From positions 2,759,501 through 2,823,500 of the forward strand of contig NZ_AP014879.1 in assembly GCF_002355735.1 (NCBI RefSeq): DNA of 64,000 nucleotides. Direction: 5' to 3'. Shown here piece by piece: positions 57,635 to 64,000 of the stretch. Position 1 is the first letter of the stretch, and each line of letters opens with the position of its first letter. A program made the translations under genes and the position numbers. The DNA comes from Sulfuricaulis limicola (GTDB lineage: Bacteria > Pseudomonadota > Gammaproteobacteria > Acidiferrobacterales > Sulfurifustaceae). The notes under the pieces are model-generated. The model was not told the DNA's origin and ran no database searches. It saw nothing but the letters and a program-made list of their open reading frames with translations.

Positions 57635-58447
57635 TTGCGCCAGGCGCTCGTCGTGCTGCTGCTGGCGCTCACCGGTTGCGCCGGTCTTTCGCCGCAGGCC
57701 CGCTGGGAACATGCCGAGCAACTGGCCGCGCGCTCGGACTGGCAGAAGCTGCGCCTGCCGACCGACAGCTTCATCCTGTCGGCCTATGTGCCGAGGCACA
57801 CCATCCCGGCCGATACCCTGACGGTCTACATCGAAGGCGACGGCCAAGCCTGGCTGACCCGGTCACAGGCCGCCAGCGACCCGACACCGCGCAACCCGGT
57901 CGCGCTGGAGCTGGCGCTGCGCCACCCGTGGGGTGCGGCGGCGTACCTGGCGCGCCCCTGCCAGTATGTCGACGCCGCCGACGCGAAGAATTGCCGGCCG
58001 GCATTCTGGACCGCGGGGCGCTTCGCCCCGCCGGTGATCGAGGCCAGCAGTCAGGCGATCGACGCCTTGAAGCAACGCGTCGGCGCCACCCGGCTGGTGC
58101 TGGTCGGCTACTCGGGCGGCGGCGCGGTGGCGGCGCTGGTGGCGGCACGACGCAATGATGTGATCCGGCTCGTCACGGTGGCGGGGAATCTCGACCATCG
58201 CGCCTGGACGGCAATGCACGGCCTCCCCGCGCTTGCGGACTCACTGAACCCGGCGGATGCCTGGCACGCGCTGCGTACGCTGCCGCAGCGTCACTTTGTC
58301 GGTGGTCGCGACGCCGTTGTCGGTCGTCGCGTTACCGATGCCTTCCTGGCACGCTTCCCGCCGGATCAGCAGCCGGAAGTGGTTACGCTTCCGGATTTTG
58401 ATCATGTGTGTTGCTGGGTGGAGAGGTGGGATTCGATCGGGTTTTAG
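57635..58447 (+). CDS. alpha/beta-hydrolase-like lipoprotein
   Basis: A 270-residue predicted membrane-anchored hydrolase. The TTG at 57635 is the best start, with GGACGGA about 8 bases upstream, and gives the lipoprotein signal MRQALVVLLLALTGC with lipobox LTGC. The nucleophile elbow GYSGGGAVAALVAA (G-x-S-x-G) is clear, with a later candidate acid in HFVGGRDAVV and the base His in PDFDHVCCW. The substrate is unknown. It follows the sulfotransferases with a 2-base gap and may belong to that transcript. It is convergent with the PhzF-like gene. Confidence 0.75.
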   Translation: MRQALVVLLLALTGCAGLSPQARWEHAEQLAARSDWQKLRLPTDSFILSAYVPRHTIPADTLTVYIEGDGQAWLTRSQAASDPTPRNPVALELALRHPWGAAAYLARPCQYVDAADAKNCRPAFWTAGRFAPPVIEASSQAIDALKQRVGATRLVLVGYSGGGAVAALVAARRNDVIRLVTVAGNLDHRAWTAMHGLPALADSLNPADAWHALRTLPQRHFVGGRDAVVGRRVTDAFLARFPPDQQPEVVTLPDFDHVCCWVERWDSIGF

Positions 58448-58454
58448 GGCACTG

Positions 58455-59354
58455 TCAGCCCCAAACACCTTCCGCCACTTCAACCACGCTGCCGCCAACA
58501 GACACTTCGATTTCTCCTTTCGTATTGTTTGTCCGCAGTGCCAGATCGGAGGGCCTTCCCATTTCATAGCCCTGGCCAACTGTCACGTCGATATTCGGGG
58601 CGCCAAACAGTTCATGACGCGCGAGATAGGCCGCGAGCGCGCCGTTGCTGCTGCCGGTGGCGGCATCTTCGGGAATGCCGTAGAAATCGGCGAACACGCG
58701 CACGCTCAGGTGTTGGCCCGCTTCATAGGCCTCGCGGCTGAATGCCAGGATGATTTTGGCCCAAGCGTCGTTGGCCAAAGCGAAATATTCGTCCCGGTTA
58801 ATTTTTATTCGTCTGAGCGCGGCCAGACTTGCCAGCGGTACCACCAGCGTCGGGAAGCCCGTTGACACTTCCTCGACCGGAAAGTCCGGGGCGATGTCGG
58901 AGGCGGCGAGTCCCAACAGGCGCGCCAGCGTGCCGGCTTCAAGCCGCTTGCCGAACCGGGGAGGCATTTGCCGCATCCACAGTCTGGACGCCTGTCCCGA
59001 TACTTCGTAAAACGTGACCGGGATCTTCCCGGCACGAAGATTGAGCACCACTTCGCTTGCCGTGGTCAGACGCAGCTTCTCGCGAATGACGTAGGCCGTT
59101 CCCAGCGTCGGGTGGCCGGCGAATTCCACCTCGGCCCGGGGCGTGAAAATGCGGACGTCATACCCGCCGTCTTGCGGCTGGCGCGATGTGATGAACGTGG
59201 TTTCGGAGAAGTTGATTTCCCTGGCGATTCTCTGCATCTCCTGACTGGACAGGGATTCGCAATCGATGAAAGTCGCCAGCGGATTTCCTCCGTATTTCCG
59301 GCTTGTGAATACATCGGTGATGAAAAATTTCGGCTTGTGCATTCTTGTTTCCAT
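58455..59354 (-). CDS. PhzF-family isomerase-like protein
   Basis: A 299-residue PhzF/diaminopimelate-epimerase-fold protein. The N-terminus, FFITDVFTSRKYGGNPLATFID, holds the conserved FT....GNPLAV-type segment. FSETTFI includes the catalytic Glu region, followed by VRIFTPRAEVEFAGHPTLGTAYVI, and the second domain has GIPEDAATGSSNGALAAYLARH. The family isomerises dihydro compounds in phenazine and other pathways, but most members have no known substrate. A nearer start at residue 5 (MHKPKFF, 59342) is possible. No other phz gene is nearby. Confidence 0.9.
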   Translation of the reverse strand: METRMHKPKFFITDVFTSRKYGGNPLATFIDCESLSSQEMQRIAREINFSETTFITSRQPQDGGYDVRIFTPRAEVEFAGHPTLGTAYVIREKLRLTTASEVVLNLRAGKIPVTFYEVSGQASRLWMRQMPPRFGKRLEAGTLARLLGLAASDIAPDFPVEEVSTGFPTLVVPLASLAALRRIKINRDEYFALANDAWAKIILAFSREAYEAGQHLSVRVFADFYGIPEDAATGSSNGALAAYLARHELFGAPNIDVTVGQGYEMGRPSDLALRTNNTKGEIEVSVGGSVVEVAEGVWG

Positions 59355-59427
59355 CGAGCGGAACCGGGGATTTCCGAATTGTCTTGTTGCTTGGCATACT
59401 ACGCGGCAGATTTTTAATGGTCAAAAA

Positions 59428-60057
59428 ATGGTCAGCCAATTACACGTCGCGGGTCTGTACGTCATCGCCGATACCCACTATCTCGACGACACGCGCCTGA
59501 TCGATGCGGTCGCTCAGGCGATCGCGGGCGGGGCGCGGGTCATTCAATACCGGGATAAAAAACACGCGGCTACGGAACGAACACGGCAGGCGTCGGAGCT
59601 TGCCGCGCTGTGCCGGCGGCGGGGCGCGCTGTTCATCGTCAACGACGATGTGGCACTGGCGAAGGAAACACGGGCCGATGGCGTGCACCTGGGGCGGGAG
59701 GATGTCCCGCTCGCTGAGGCAAGGAAGCTGCTGGGAGCACGGGCGATCATCGGCGTGTCCTGCTACAACGAGCTGGCGCGCGCGGAGGCAGCGGAAAAGC
59801 AGGAGGCGGATTACATCGCCTTCGGCCGGTTTTTCCCTTCGCGCACCAAGCCGCAGGCGGTACAGGCGGGCCTCGACCTGCTGCGGGAGGCAAAAAAGAA
59901 ACTGCACATTCCCGTCGTTGCCATCGGCGGCATTACCCCGGAAAATGGCGCCTCGCTGATCGCGGCCGGGGCCGATGCGCTGGCGGTGATCGAGGGCGTG
60001 TTCGGCCAAGCCGATGTCCGCAACGCGGCCGAACGCTATGCACAGCTATTCAAATAA
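59428..60057 (+). CDS. thiE: thiamin-phosphate synthase ThiE
   Basis: Joins HMP-PP and thiazole phosphate to form thiamin monophosphate. The 209-residue TIM barrel has LYVIADTHY, the pyrophosphate-binding GARVIQYRDK, LFIVNDDVALAKETRADGVHLGREDVPL, VSCYNELARAEAAEKQEADYIAFGRFFPSRTK and VVAIGGITPENGASLIAAGADALAVIEGVF. The ATG at 59428 is in a weak context (AAAAAATGG) and shows little Shine-Dalgarno. thiD is 11 kb upstream on the same strand; thiamin genes are therefore split. Confidence 0.95.
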   Translation: MVSQLHVAGLYVIADTHYLDDTRLIDAVAQAIAGGARVIQYRDKKHAATERTRQASELAALCRRRGALFIVNDDVALAKETRADGVHLGREDVPLAEARKLLGARAIIGVSCYNELARAEAAEKQEADYIAFGRFFPSRTKPQAVQAGLDLLREAKKKLHIPVVAIGGITPENGASLIAAGADALAVIEGVFGQADVRNAAERYAQLFK

Positions 60058-60073
60058 TAGTTTTTTAATAGTC

Positions 60074-60152
60074 TTTGCCACAGAGATCGCAGAGCACACA
60101 GAGAAAGGAAAGAAGCGGCTTTCACTCTGTGACCTCTGTGCTCTCTGTGGCT
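60074..60152. repeat. imperfect CACAGAG-family inverted repeat
   Basis: TTTGCCACAGAGATCGCAG (60074 onward) is mirrored by CTCTGTGCTCTCTGTGGCTA ending near 60153. The element fills the gap between thiE and hemL. It is a widespread intergenic repeat type rather than a gene. Confidence 0.75.
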
Positions 60153-60173
60153 AACATTCATTAACCAAGACTT

Positions 60174-61454
60174 ATGACCACCTCCTCCGACCTCTTCAAG
60201 CGCGCGCAGAAGTGCATCCCCGGCGGCGTGAATTCGCCGGTGCGCGCGTTCAAGGGCGTGGGCGGCGACCCGGTATTCTTCGCGCGCGGTCAGGGCGCCT
60301 ATGTCTGGGACGAGGACGGCAAGCGCTACATCGACTACGTCGGCTCCTGGGGACCGATGATCCTCGGCCACGCGCATCCCCGGGTGATGGCGGCGGTGAA
60401 GGAAACCATGGAGTACGGCCTCGGCTTCGGCGCGCCGACGCGCATCGAGGTCGACATGGCCGAATTGATCTGCCGGCTGGTGCCGTCGATCAAGAAGGTG
60501 CGCATGGTCAGCTCCGGCACCGAGGCCACCATGAGCGCGATTCGCCTCGCGCGCGGCTTCACCGGCCGCGACAAGATCATCAAGTTCGAGGGCTGCTATC
60601 ACGGCCACGCCGACTCACTGCTGGTGAAGGCCGGGTCGGGCGCGCTCACGCTCGGCGTGCCGACCTCGCCCGGCGTGCCGGCGGATTTGGCGAGCCACAC
60701 ACTCACGCTCGAATACAACAACGCCGCTCAGGCGCGCGAGCTGTTCGGCAAGATCGGGAAAGACATCGCTTGCGTCATCGTCGAGCCGGTGGCCGGCAAC
60801 ATGAATTGCGTGCCGCCGGTGCCGGGCTTTCTGGAAGCCCTGCGCGAGCTGTGCACCCAGCACGGCGCGGTGCTGATTTTCGACGAGGTCATGACCGGCT
60901 TCCGCGTGGCCCTGGGCGGGGCCCAGGCACACTATGGCATCCAGCCCGACCTCACCACGCTCGGCAAGGTCATCGGCGGCGGGCTGCCGGTGGGTGCTTT
61001 CGGCGGGCGCGCCGACATCATGGCTCGCCTCGCCCCGGAAGGGCCGGTGTATCAGGCCGGAACGTTGTCGGGCAATCCGGTATCGCTCGCGGCCGGCATG
61101 GCCACGCTCCGGGAAATATCACAGCCGGGGTTCTTCGAGGCGCTGACGGCCAAGACCGCCATGCTGGCGCGGGGCCTGGCCGAACGGGCCCAGCGCGCCG
61201 GCGTGGCGCTGGTAACGCAACAGGTCGGCGGAATGTTCGGGATTTTCTTTACCAAGGGAAAATCAGTGACGAGTTTCGCCCAGGTCATGGCCTGCGACGT
61301 CGAGCGCTTCAAAAAATTCTTTCACGGGATGCTGCGCGAGGGAGTCTATCTGGCGCCGTCGGCGTTCGAGACCGGTTTCGTCTCGGCAGCGCATACCGAG
61401 TCCGATATCGACGAAACCCTGGACAAGGCGGAAAAGGTTTTTAAGACGCTATAA
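60174..61454 (+). CDS. hemL: glutamate-1-semialdehyde 2,1-aminomutase
   Basis: PLP enzyme that makes 5-aminolevulinate, the start of tetrapyrrole synthesis by the C5 route. The 426-residue chain has [101 protein letters not shown], and the PLP Lys in [20 protein letters not shown], then AGTLSGNP. The start is the ATG at 60174. Together with hemF and hemH this covers three steps of the heme route in the window. Confidence 0.98.
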   Translation: MTTSSDLFKRAQKCIPGGVNSPVRAFKGVGGDPVFFARGQGAYVWDEDGKRYIDYVGSWGPMILGHAHPRVMAAVKETMEYGLGFGAPTRIEVDMAELICRLVPSIKKVRMVSSGTEATMSAIRLARGFTGRDKIIKFEGCYHGHADSLLVKAGSGALTLGVPTSPGVPADLASHTLTLEYNNAAQARELFGKIGKDIACVIVEPVAGNMNCVPPVPGFLEALRELCTQHGAVLIFDEVMTGFRVALGGAQAHYGIQPDLTTLGKVIGGGLPVGAFGGRADIMARLAPEGPVYQAGTLSGNPVSLAAGMATLREISQPGFFEALTAKTAMLARGLAERAQRAGVALVTQQVGGMFGIFFTKGKSVTSFAQVMACDVERFKKFFHGMLREGVYLAPSAFETGFVSAAHTESDIDETLDKAEKVFKTL

Positions 61455-61459
61455 GAATC

Positions 61460-61549
61460 TTAACCACGGATGAACACGGATAAACACAGATCGAAAGCAA
61501 AAACTGTTCGCTGGTTTTATCCGTGTTAATCCGTGTTTATCTGCGGTTT
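61460..61549. repeat. imperfect CCACGGATGAACACGGAT-family inverted repeat
   Basis: TTAACCACGGATGAACACGG at 61460 is inverted against ATCCGTGTTTATCTGCGGTT ending at 61549. It lies immediately after hemL and is yet another dispersed repeat family. Confidence 0.75.
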
Positions 61550-61572
61550 CAGAAATCTTTTAGATAACTTAC

Positions 61573-61602
61573 AAAAAGAAACGGGCCGGTGGTCCGGCCC
61601 GT
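61573..61602 (-). terminator. intrinsic terminator of the small minus-strand gene
   Basis: ACGGGCCGG-TGGT-CCGGCCCGT is a perfect 9-bp stem with a 4-base loop. Read on the minus strand it is followed by TTCTTTTT. It lies 27 bases past the stop codon of the gene ending at 61629. Confidence 0.85.
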
Positions 61603-61628
61603 GTGTGCACCCCGCACAAAATTCTTGT

Positions 61629-61865
61629 CTAGCTGACCAGTATATTCTCGGAAGCAAACCGGACGGTGGCGACCTGCGGGCGGATGGCCTCGTCGCTGAG
61701 GGCGATGTCCACGCCGAGGATGGCGACCAGGTTGTCGTGATCGCGCACGCCCGGCAGTTCCTCGCGCAGGTACCCGTAATGGGTTTCGTTCATGTACACG
61801 ACGTTCGGCCGCGCGCCGTGCACCACTTGGTAATCGTTCACCAGATTCACGATATGGCTTAACAT
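61629..61865 (-). CDS. small protein of unknown function
   Basis: A 78-residue protein, MLSHIVNLVNDYQVVHGARP...SENILVS. The frame is open up to 61964, but the ATG at 61865 is supported by a perfect AAGGAG eight bases upstream. No signal peptide, membrane helix or familiar motif is visible; the sequence is acidic, globular and conserved-looking in RPNVVYMNETHYGYLREELPG. An own terminator follows, so it is a monocistronic gene between hemL and cytochrome c4. The function is not known. Confidence 0.75.
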   Translation of the reverse strand: MLSHIVNLVNDYQVVHGARPNVVYMNETHYGYLREELPGVRDHDNLVAILGVDIALSDEAIRPQVATVRFASENILVS

Positions 61866-62139
61866 GGTTCTTGCTCCTTTTGCCCCCGTTTGGGCCGTCC
61901 CGGAATCCCGCTTTACCTCTGCCGTGATTCCGCGCTTCTCAGTATCTGAAAGAGCAATACTCATGCCATGCCGGCCGGCTGGCTAAGCTGTTGAAATGGA
62001 TTGGTATTTAATTCAGGCCGCATTGACGCGTTGCGGCAAGGGGCTTGGCGGGGGCCGGACAAAGGCCGGCACCTGCCGCCGCACGGCAGAAAACACGCTG
62101 CCGTGCCAAGGTTGCTGAGGTTAGAGGGGTTCTAAGCGC

Positions 62140-62754
62140 TTAGTGCAGGCCGGCCATGTATTCCGACACCGCCTTGATTTCCTGTTCCGACATGCGGAAG
62201 GCGATGCGGGTCATAATTTCACCGTCGTTGGCGCGGCTGCCGGCCTTGAAGGCCAGCATCTGCTTGCGGGTATAGGCGGCGTTCTGGCCGGAGACCTTGG
62301 GAAAGCGCGGCGGGATGCCGTGGCCCGAGGGGCCGTGGCAACTCATGCAGGCGGACACGCCCATCTTGGCGTCGCCGCCGCGGTAAACCTTCTCGCCCTG
62401 CTTCGCCAGCTGGGCGTCCTGGGCCGCGCCCGGCTTGGGCTTGAGGCTGGCGAAATAGGCGCCGATGTTCTTCATGTCGGCGGCGCTGAGGGGGGCGGCC
62501 ATGCCGGCCATGATGGGATCCTTGCGCGCGCCGGATTTGAAGTCGGCCAGTTGCTTGGCGATATAGGCCGAATCCTGACCGGCAAGCTTGGGCCACAGGG
62601 GGTCGGCCCCGCCGTTGCCATCGGCCCCGTGGCAACCGGCGCATACCGCCGCCTTGGCCTGGCCGGCCGCGACATTGCCGTTTGCGGCCTGCGCCGGCGC
62701 GATCATTACCAGCCACAGGCTCATTGCGGTGGCGACAGACAGCATGTTTTTCAT
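62140..62754 (-). CDS. diheme cytochrome c4
   Basis: Periplasmic electron carrier, probably to cbb3-type or other terminal oxidases. The 204-residue chain has a signal peptide ending AQAA and two similar class I domains. Heme sites are CAGCHGADGNGG (Cys38) and CMSCHGPSGHGIPP (Cys136), each followed by a PKLAGQ/PKVSGQ segment and a distal Met (PIMAGMAAPLS and RIAFRMSEQE). This matches c4 architecture. In many gammaproteobacteria c4 is encoded next to polA, as here. Confidence 0.93.
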   Translation of the reverse strand: MKNMLSVATAMSLWLVMIAPAQAANGNVAAGQAKAAVCAGCHGADGNGGADPLWPKLAGQDSAYIAKQLADFKSGARKDPIMAGMAAPLSAADMKNIGAYFASLKPKPGAAQDAQLAKQGEKVYRGGDAKMGVSACMSCHGPSGHGIPPRFPKVSGQNAAYTRKQMLAFKAGSRANDGEIMTRIAFRMSEQEIKAVSEYMAGLH

Positions 62755-62893
62755 AAAACCCCCATGAAAATACGACGGAAACCGGATTGATTTTCGGATC
62801 GCGCGGCGGCGAGGGCGGAAATCAGGCCGGCTTTATATACCACAGCCCGCTTCCCGGTCAATTTACAAGGTCAATTCTGAATAAAAAGAAAAT

Positions 62894-63096
62894 TTAACCG
62901 CCAAGACGCCAAGAACGCCAAGTTTTCAGAAAACTTGGGGCCAGGCTCAAAACCCCCTTGTAGGTTGGGGTGAGCAAAGCGAACCTCAACGCATCGGTGC
63001 CGTTGTTGGGTTTCGGCACTTCGTGCCTTAACCCAACCTACATCAAAATCAATTTTGAAATAGGTTCTGGTCTTTCTTGGCGACCTTGGCGGTTGA
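62894..63096. repeat. nested inverted repeats: GCCAAG outer, GTAGGTTGGG inner
   Basis: Outer arms: TTTAACCGCCAAGACGCCAA at about 62894 and CTTGGCGACCTTGGCGGTTG ending near 63095. Inside lies a second pair: TTGTAGGTTGGGGTGAGC at about 62958 and AACCCAACCTACATC ending near 63044. The nested layout suggests one element family inserted in another, or a compound module. Confidence 0.75.
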
Positions 63097-63114
63097 AAAA
63101 TATATCGCTGACAC

Positions 63115-63152
63115 AAAAAAAGCCCCGGAGACAAGGGGAGAGTGTCCGGGGC
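63115..63152 (-). terminator. intrinsic terminator downstream of polA
   Basis: On the minus strand GCCCCGGA...TCCGGGGC (63152-63122) is followed by T7 (63121-63115). It is 175 bases past the polA stop and oriented to end polA transcripts. Confidence 0.8.
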
Positions 63153-63326
63153 CGAACATGTTCCGGATTGTGCATCCGGAACGTGCCCCGCTCAGGGAGG
63201 TGGAGCGGAGCAAGACGAAGTCATCGTCTGCGCATTATGACGCACCGCGTTCGGATTAGTTCAAGCCTTTTCGTTGCGGATGGTAAAACTTGGCGCCCGC
63301 TTCACGTAACTTTCATACGTGTTTGC

Positions 63327-64000
63327 TCAGTGCGCCTCGTCCCAATTGCCGCCCACGCCGATATCCACCACCAATGGTACGGACAACGTCGCCACGCCGC
63401 TCATGGCGGCGCGCACATGTTTGCGCGCGGTGTCGACGGCCGTTTCCGCCACCTCGAACACCAGCTCATCGTGAACCTGCATGATCATGCGGATGTCGAG
63501 GCCGGATCGCGGAATCCATGCGTCCACCACGATCATGGCGCGCTTGATGAGGTCCGCCGCCGTGCCCTGCATCGGCGCGTTGATCGCAGCGCGCTCGGCG
63601 GCCTGGCGGCGGTTCATGTTGGCGGCATTGATCTCGGCGGTGTGCAGGCGCCGCCCGAACAGCGTCTCGACGTAGCCCTGGCGGCGCGCGGTCTCGCGCG
63701 TGCGCTCCATGAACTCGCGCACGCCGGGGTAGCGCGCGAAATAGCGCTCGACATATTCCTGCGCCGCCACGCGTTCGATGCGCAGTTGCTTCGCCAGACC
63801 GAAGGCCGACATGCCGTAGATCAATCCGAAATTGATGGCCTTGGCGGCGCGGCGCATGTCATCGCTCACGAGATCCGGCGCCACGCCGAATACCTCGGCG
63901 GCGGTGGCGCGATGCACGTCCATGTTGTTGGCAAAGGCATGAATCAGCCCCTTGTCGCCCGAGAGATGCGCCATGATGCGCAGCTCGATCTGCGAGTAGT
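63327..64000 (-). CDS. polA: DNA polymerase I, C-terminal fragment (cut by window edge)
   Basis: Only the last 224 residues are present. The frame is open to the window end and reads [19 protein letters not shown], family A motif A with one of the catalytic Asp expected just outside. Motif B follows in [20 protein letters not shown] (the O helix), and motif [14 protein letters not shown] holds the second catalytic Asp. The C-terminus ends [14 protein letters not shown] as in E. coli PolA. The true start lies beyond base 64000; the Met at 63974 is internal. Confidence 0.97.
   Translation of the reverse strand, partial: YSQIELRIMAHLSGDKGLIHAFANNMDVHRATAAEVFGVAPDLVSDDMRRAAKAINFGLIYGMSAFGLAKQLRIERVAAQEYVERYFARYPGVREFMERTRETARRQGYVETLFGRRLHTAEINAANMNRRQAAERAAINAPMQGTAADLIKRAMIVVDAWIPRSGLDIRMIMQVHDELVFEVAETAVDTARKHVRAAMSGVATLSVPLVVDIGVGGNWDEAH

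Larger units (their letters stand above)
62755..63326. other. 572-base gene-free gap with nested repeats
   Basis: No convincing ORF is present. The gap holds the composite repeat at 62894-63096 and a minus-strand terminator at 63115-63152. The cytochrome c4 promoter must be near 62760-62860, but I see no clear -35/-10 pair. Confidence 0.6.

Noticed and set aside
61533-61862. 109-codon plus-strand frame beside hemL
   Set aside because: It covers a terminator and the antisense of the small minus-strand gene that has an ideal ribosome-binding site.

Overview
The window looks like chromosomal DNA of a GC-rich gammaproteobacterium. Gene order supports this: dusB-fis-purH-purD, rhlB<>trxA-rho-rpmE, and cytochrome c4 beside polA are all gammaproteobacterial arrangements. 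The mix of respiratory cytochromes, an LDH-type malate dehydrogenase, a PTA-less malic enzyme and many dispersed inverted repeats recalls sulfur- or iron-oxidising lineages such as Acidiferrobacterales. That placement is an inference from style, not a sequence match.

Layout. 1-7.4 kb: housekeeping genes (dusB fragment, fis, purH, a GNAT gene, purD, tsaC, hemF, a YciA-like thioesterase, a secreted protein). 7.4-9.6 kb: nfeD-slipin membrane pair (minus). 9.8-12.8 kb: small OMP, mtnB (minus), then DUF488, a DUF6504-like protein, a cupin and a conserved unknown in a tight operon. 13-28.2 kb: an electron-transfer region, described below, with zwf and a GH15 glucoamylase lying inside it. 28.2-38.3 kb: mtnD and rhlB (minus), then trxA, rho, rpmE, a nuclease, an M48 lipoprotein protease, malic enzyme, malate dehydrogenase and prmB. 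38.3-47.3 kb: a complete minus-strand fatty-acid degradation set (fadE, fadI, fadJ, fadL, acyl-CoA synthetase). 47.4-49.5 kb: rubredoxin (54 aa), hemH, thiD. 49.6-58.4 kb: a 1344-aa autotransporter divergent from two TPR-sulfotransferases and a lipoprotein hydrolase. 58.5-64 kb: PhzF-like protein, thiE, hemL, a small unknown, cytochrome c4 and the 3' end of polA.

The standout is an Mtr-type extracellular electron-transfer system. It comprises an OmcA/MtrC-like decaheme lipoprotein (12960), an MtrA/DmsE-like decaheme protein (25051) and an MtrB/PioB-like porin (26127). It also has two monoheme cytochromes c, an ethylbenzene-dehydrogenase-type heme protein, and an inner-membrane fusion of nine c-type heme sites to a cytochrome b domain that resembles Geobacter CbcL. 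Together these parts could carry electrons between the quinone pool and the outside of the cell. The direction of flow cannot be read from the sequence.

Four identical copies of TTGATATTTATCAA, the textbook FNR palindrome, sit in pairs upstream of the MtrC-like gene and between the divergent CbcL-like and cytochrome/MtrAB transcription units. A fifth, near-match box and one of the perfect boxes lie at -41.5 from predicted start sites. An FNR-family regulator with unusual N-terminal cysteine spacing is encoded inside the region. This suggests one oxygen-controlled regulon. hemF, hemH and hemL in the same window would supply heme, although they are not in the cluster.

Most other intergenic gaps carry imperfect inverted repeats belonging to several dispersed families. 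No tRNA, rRNA, CRISPR array, insertion sequence or prophage was recognised.
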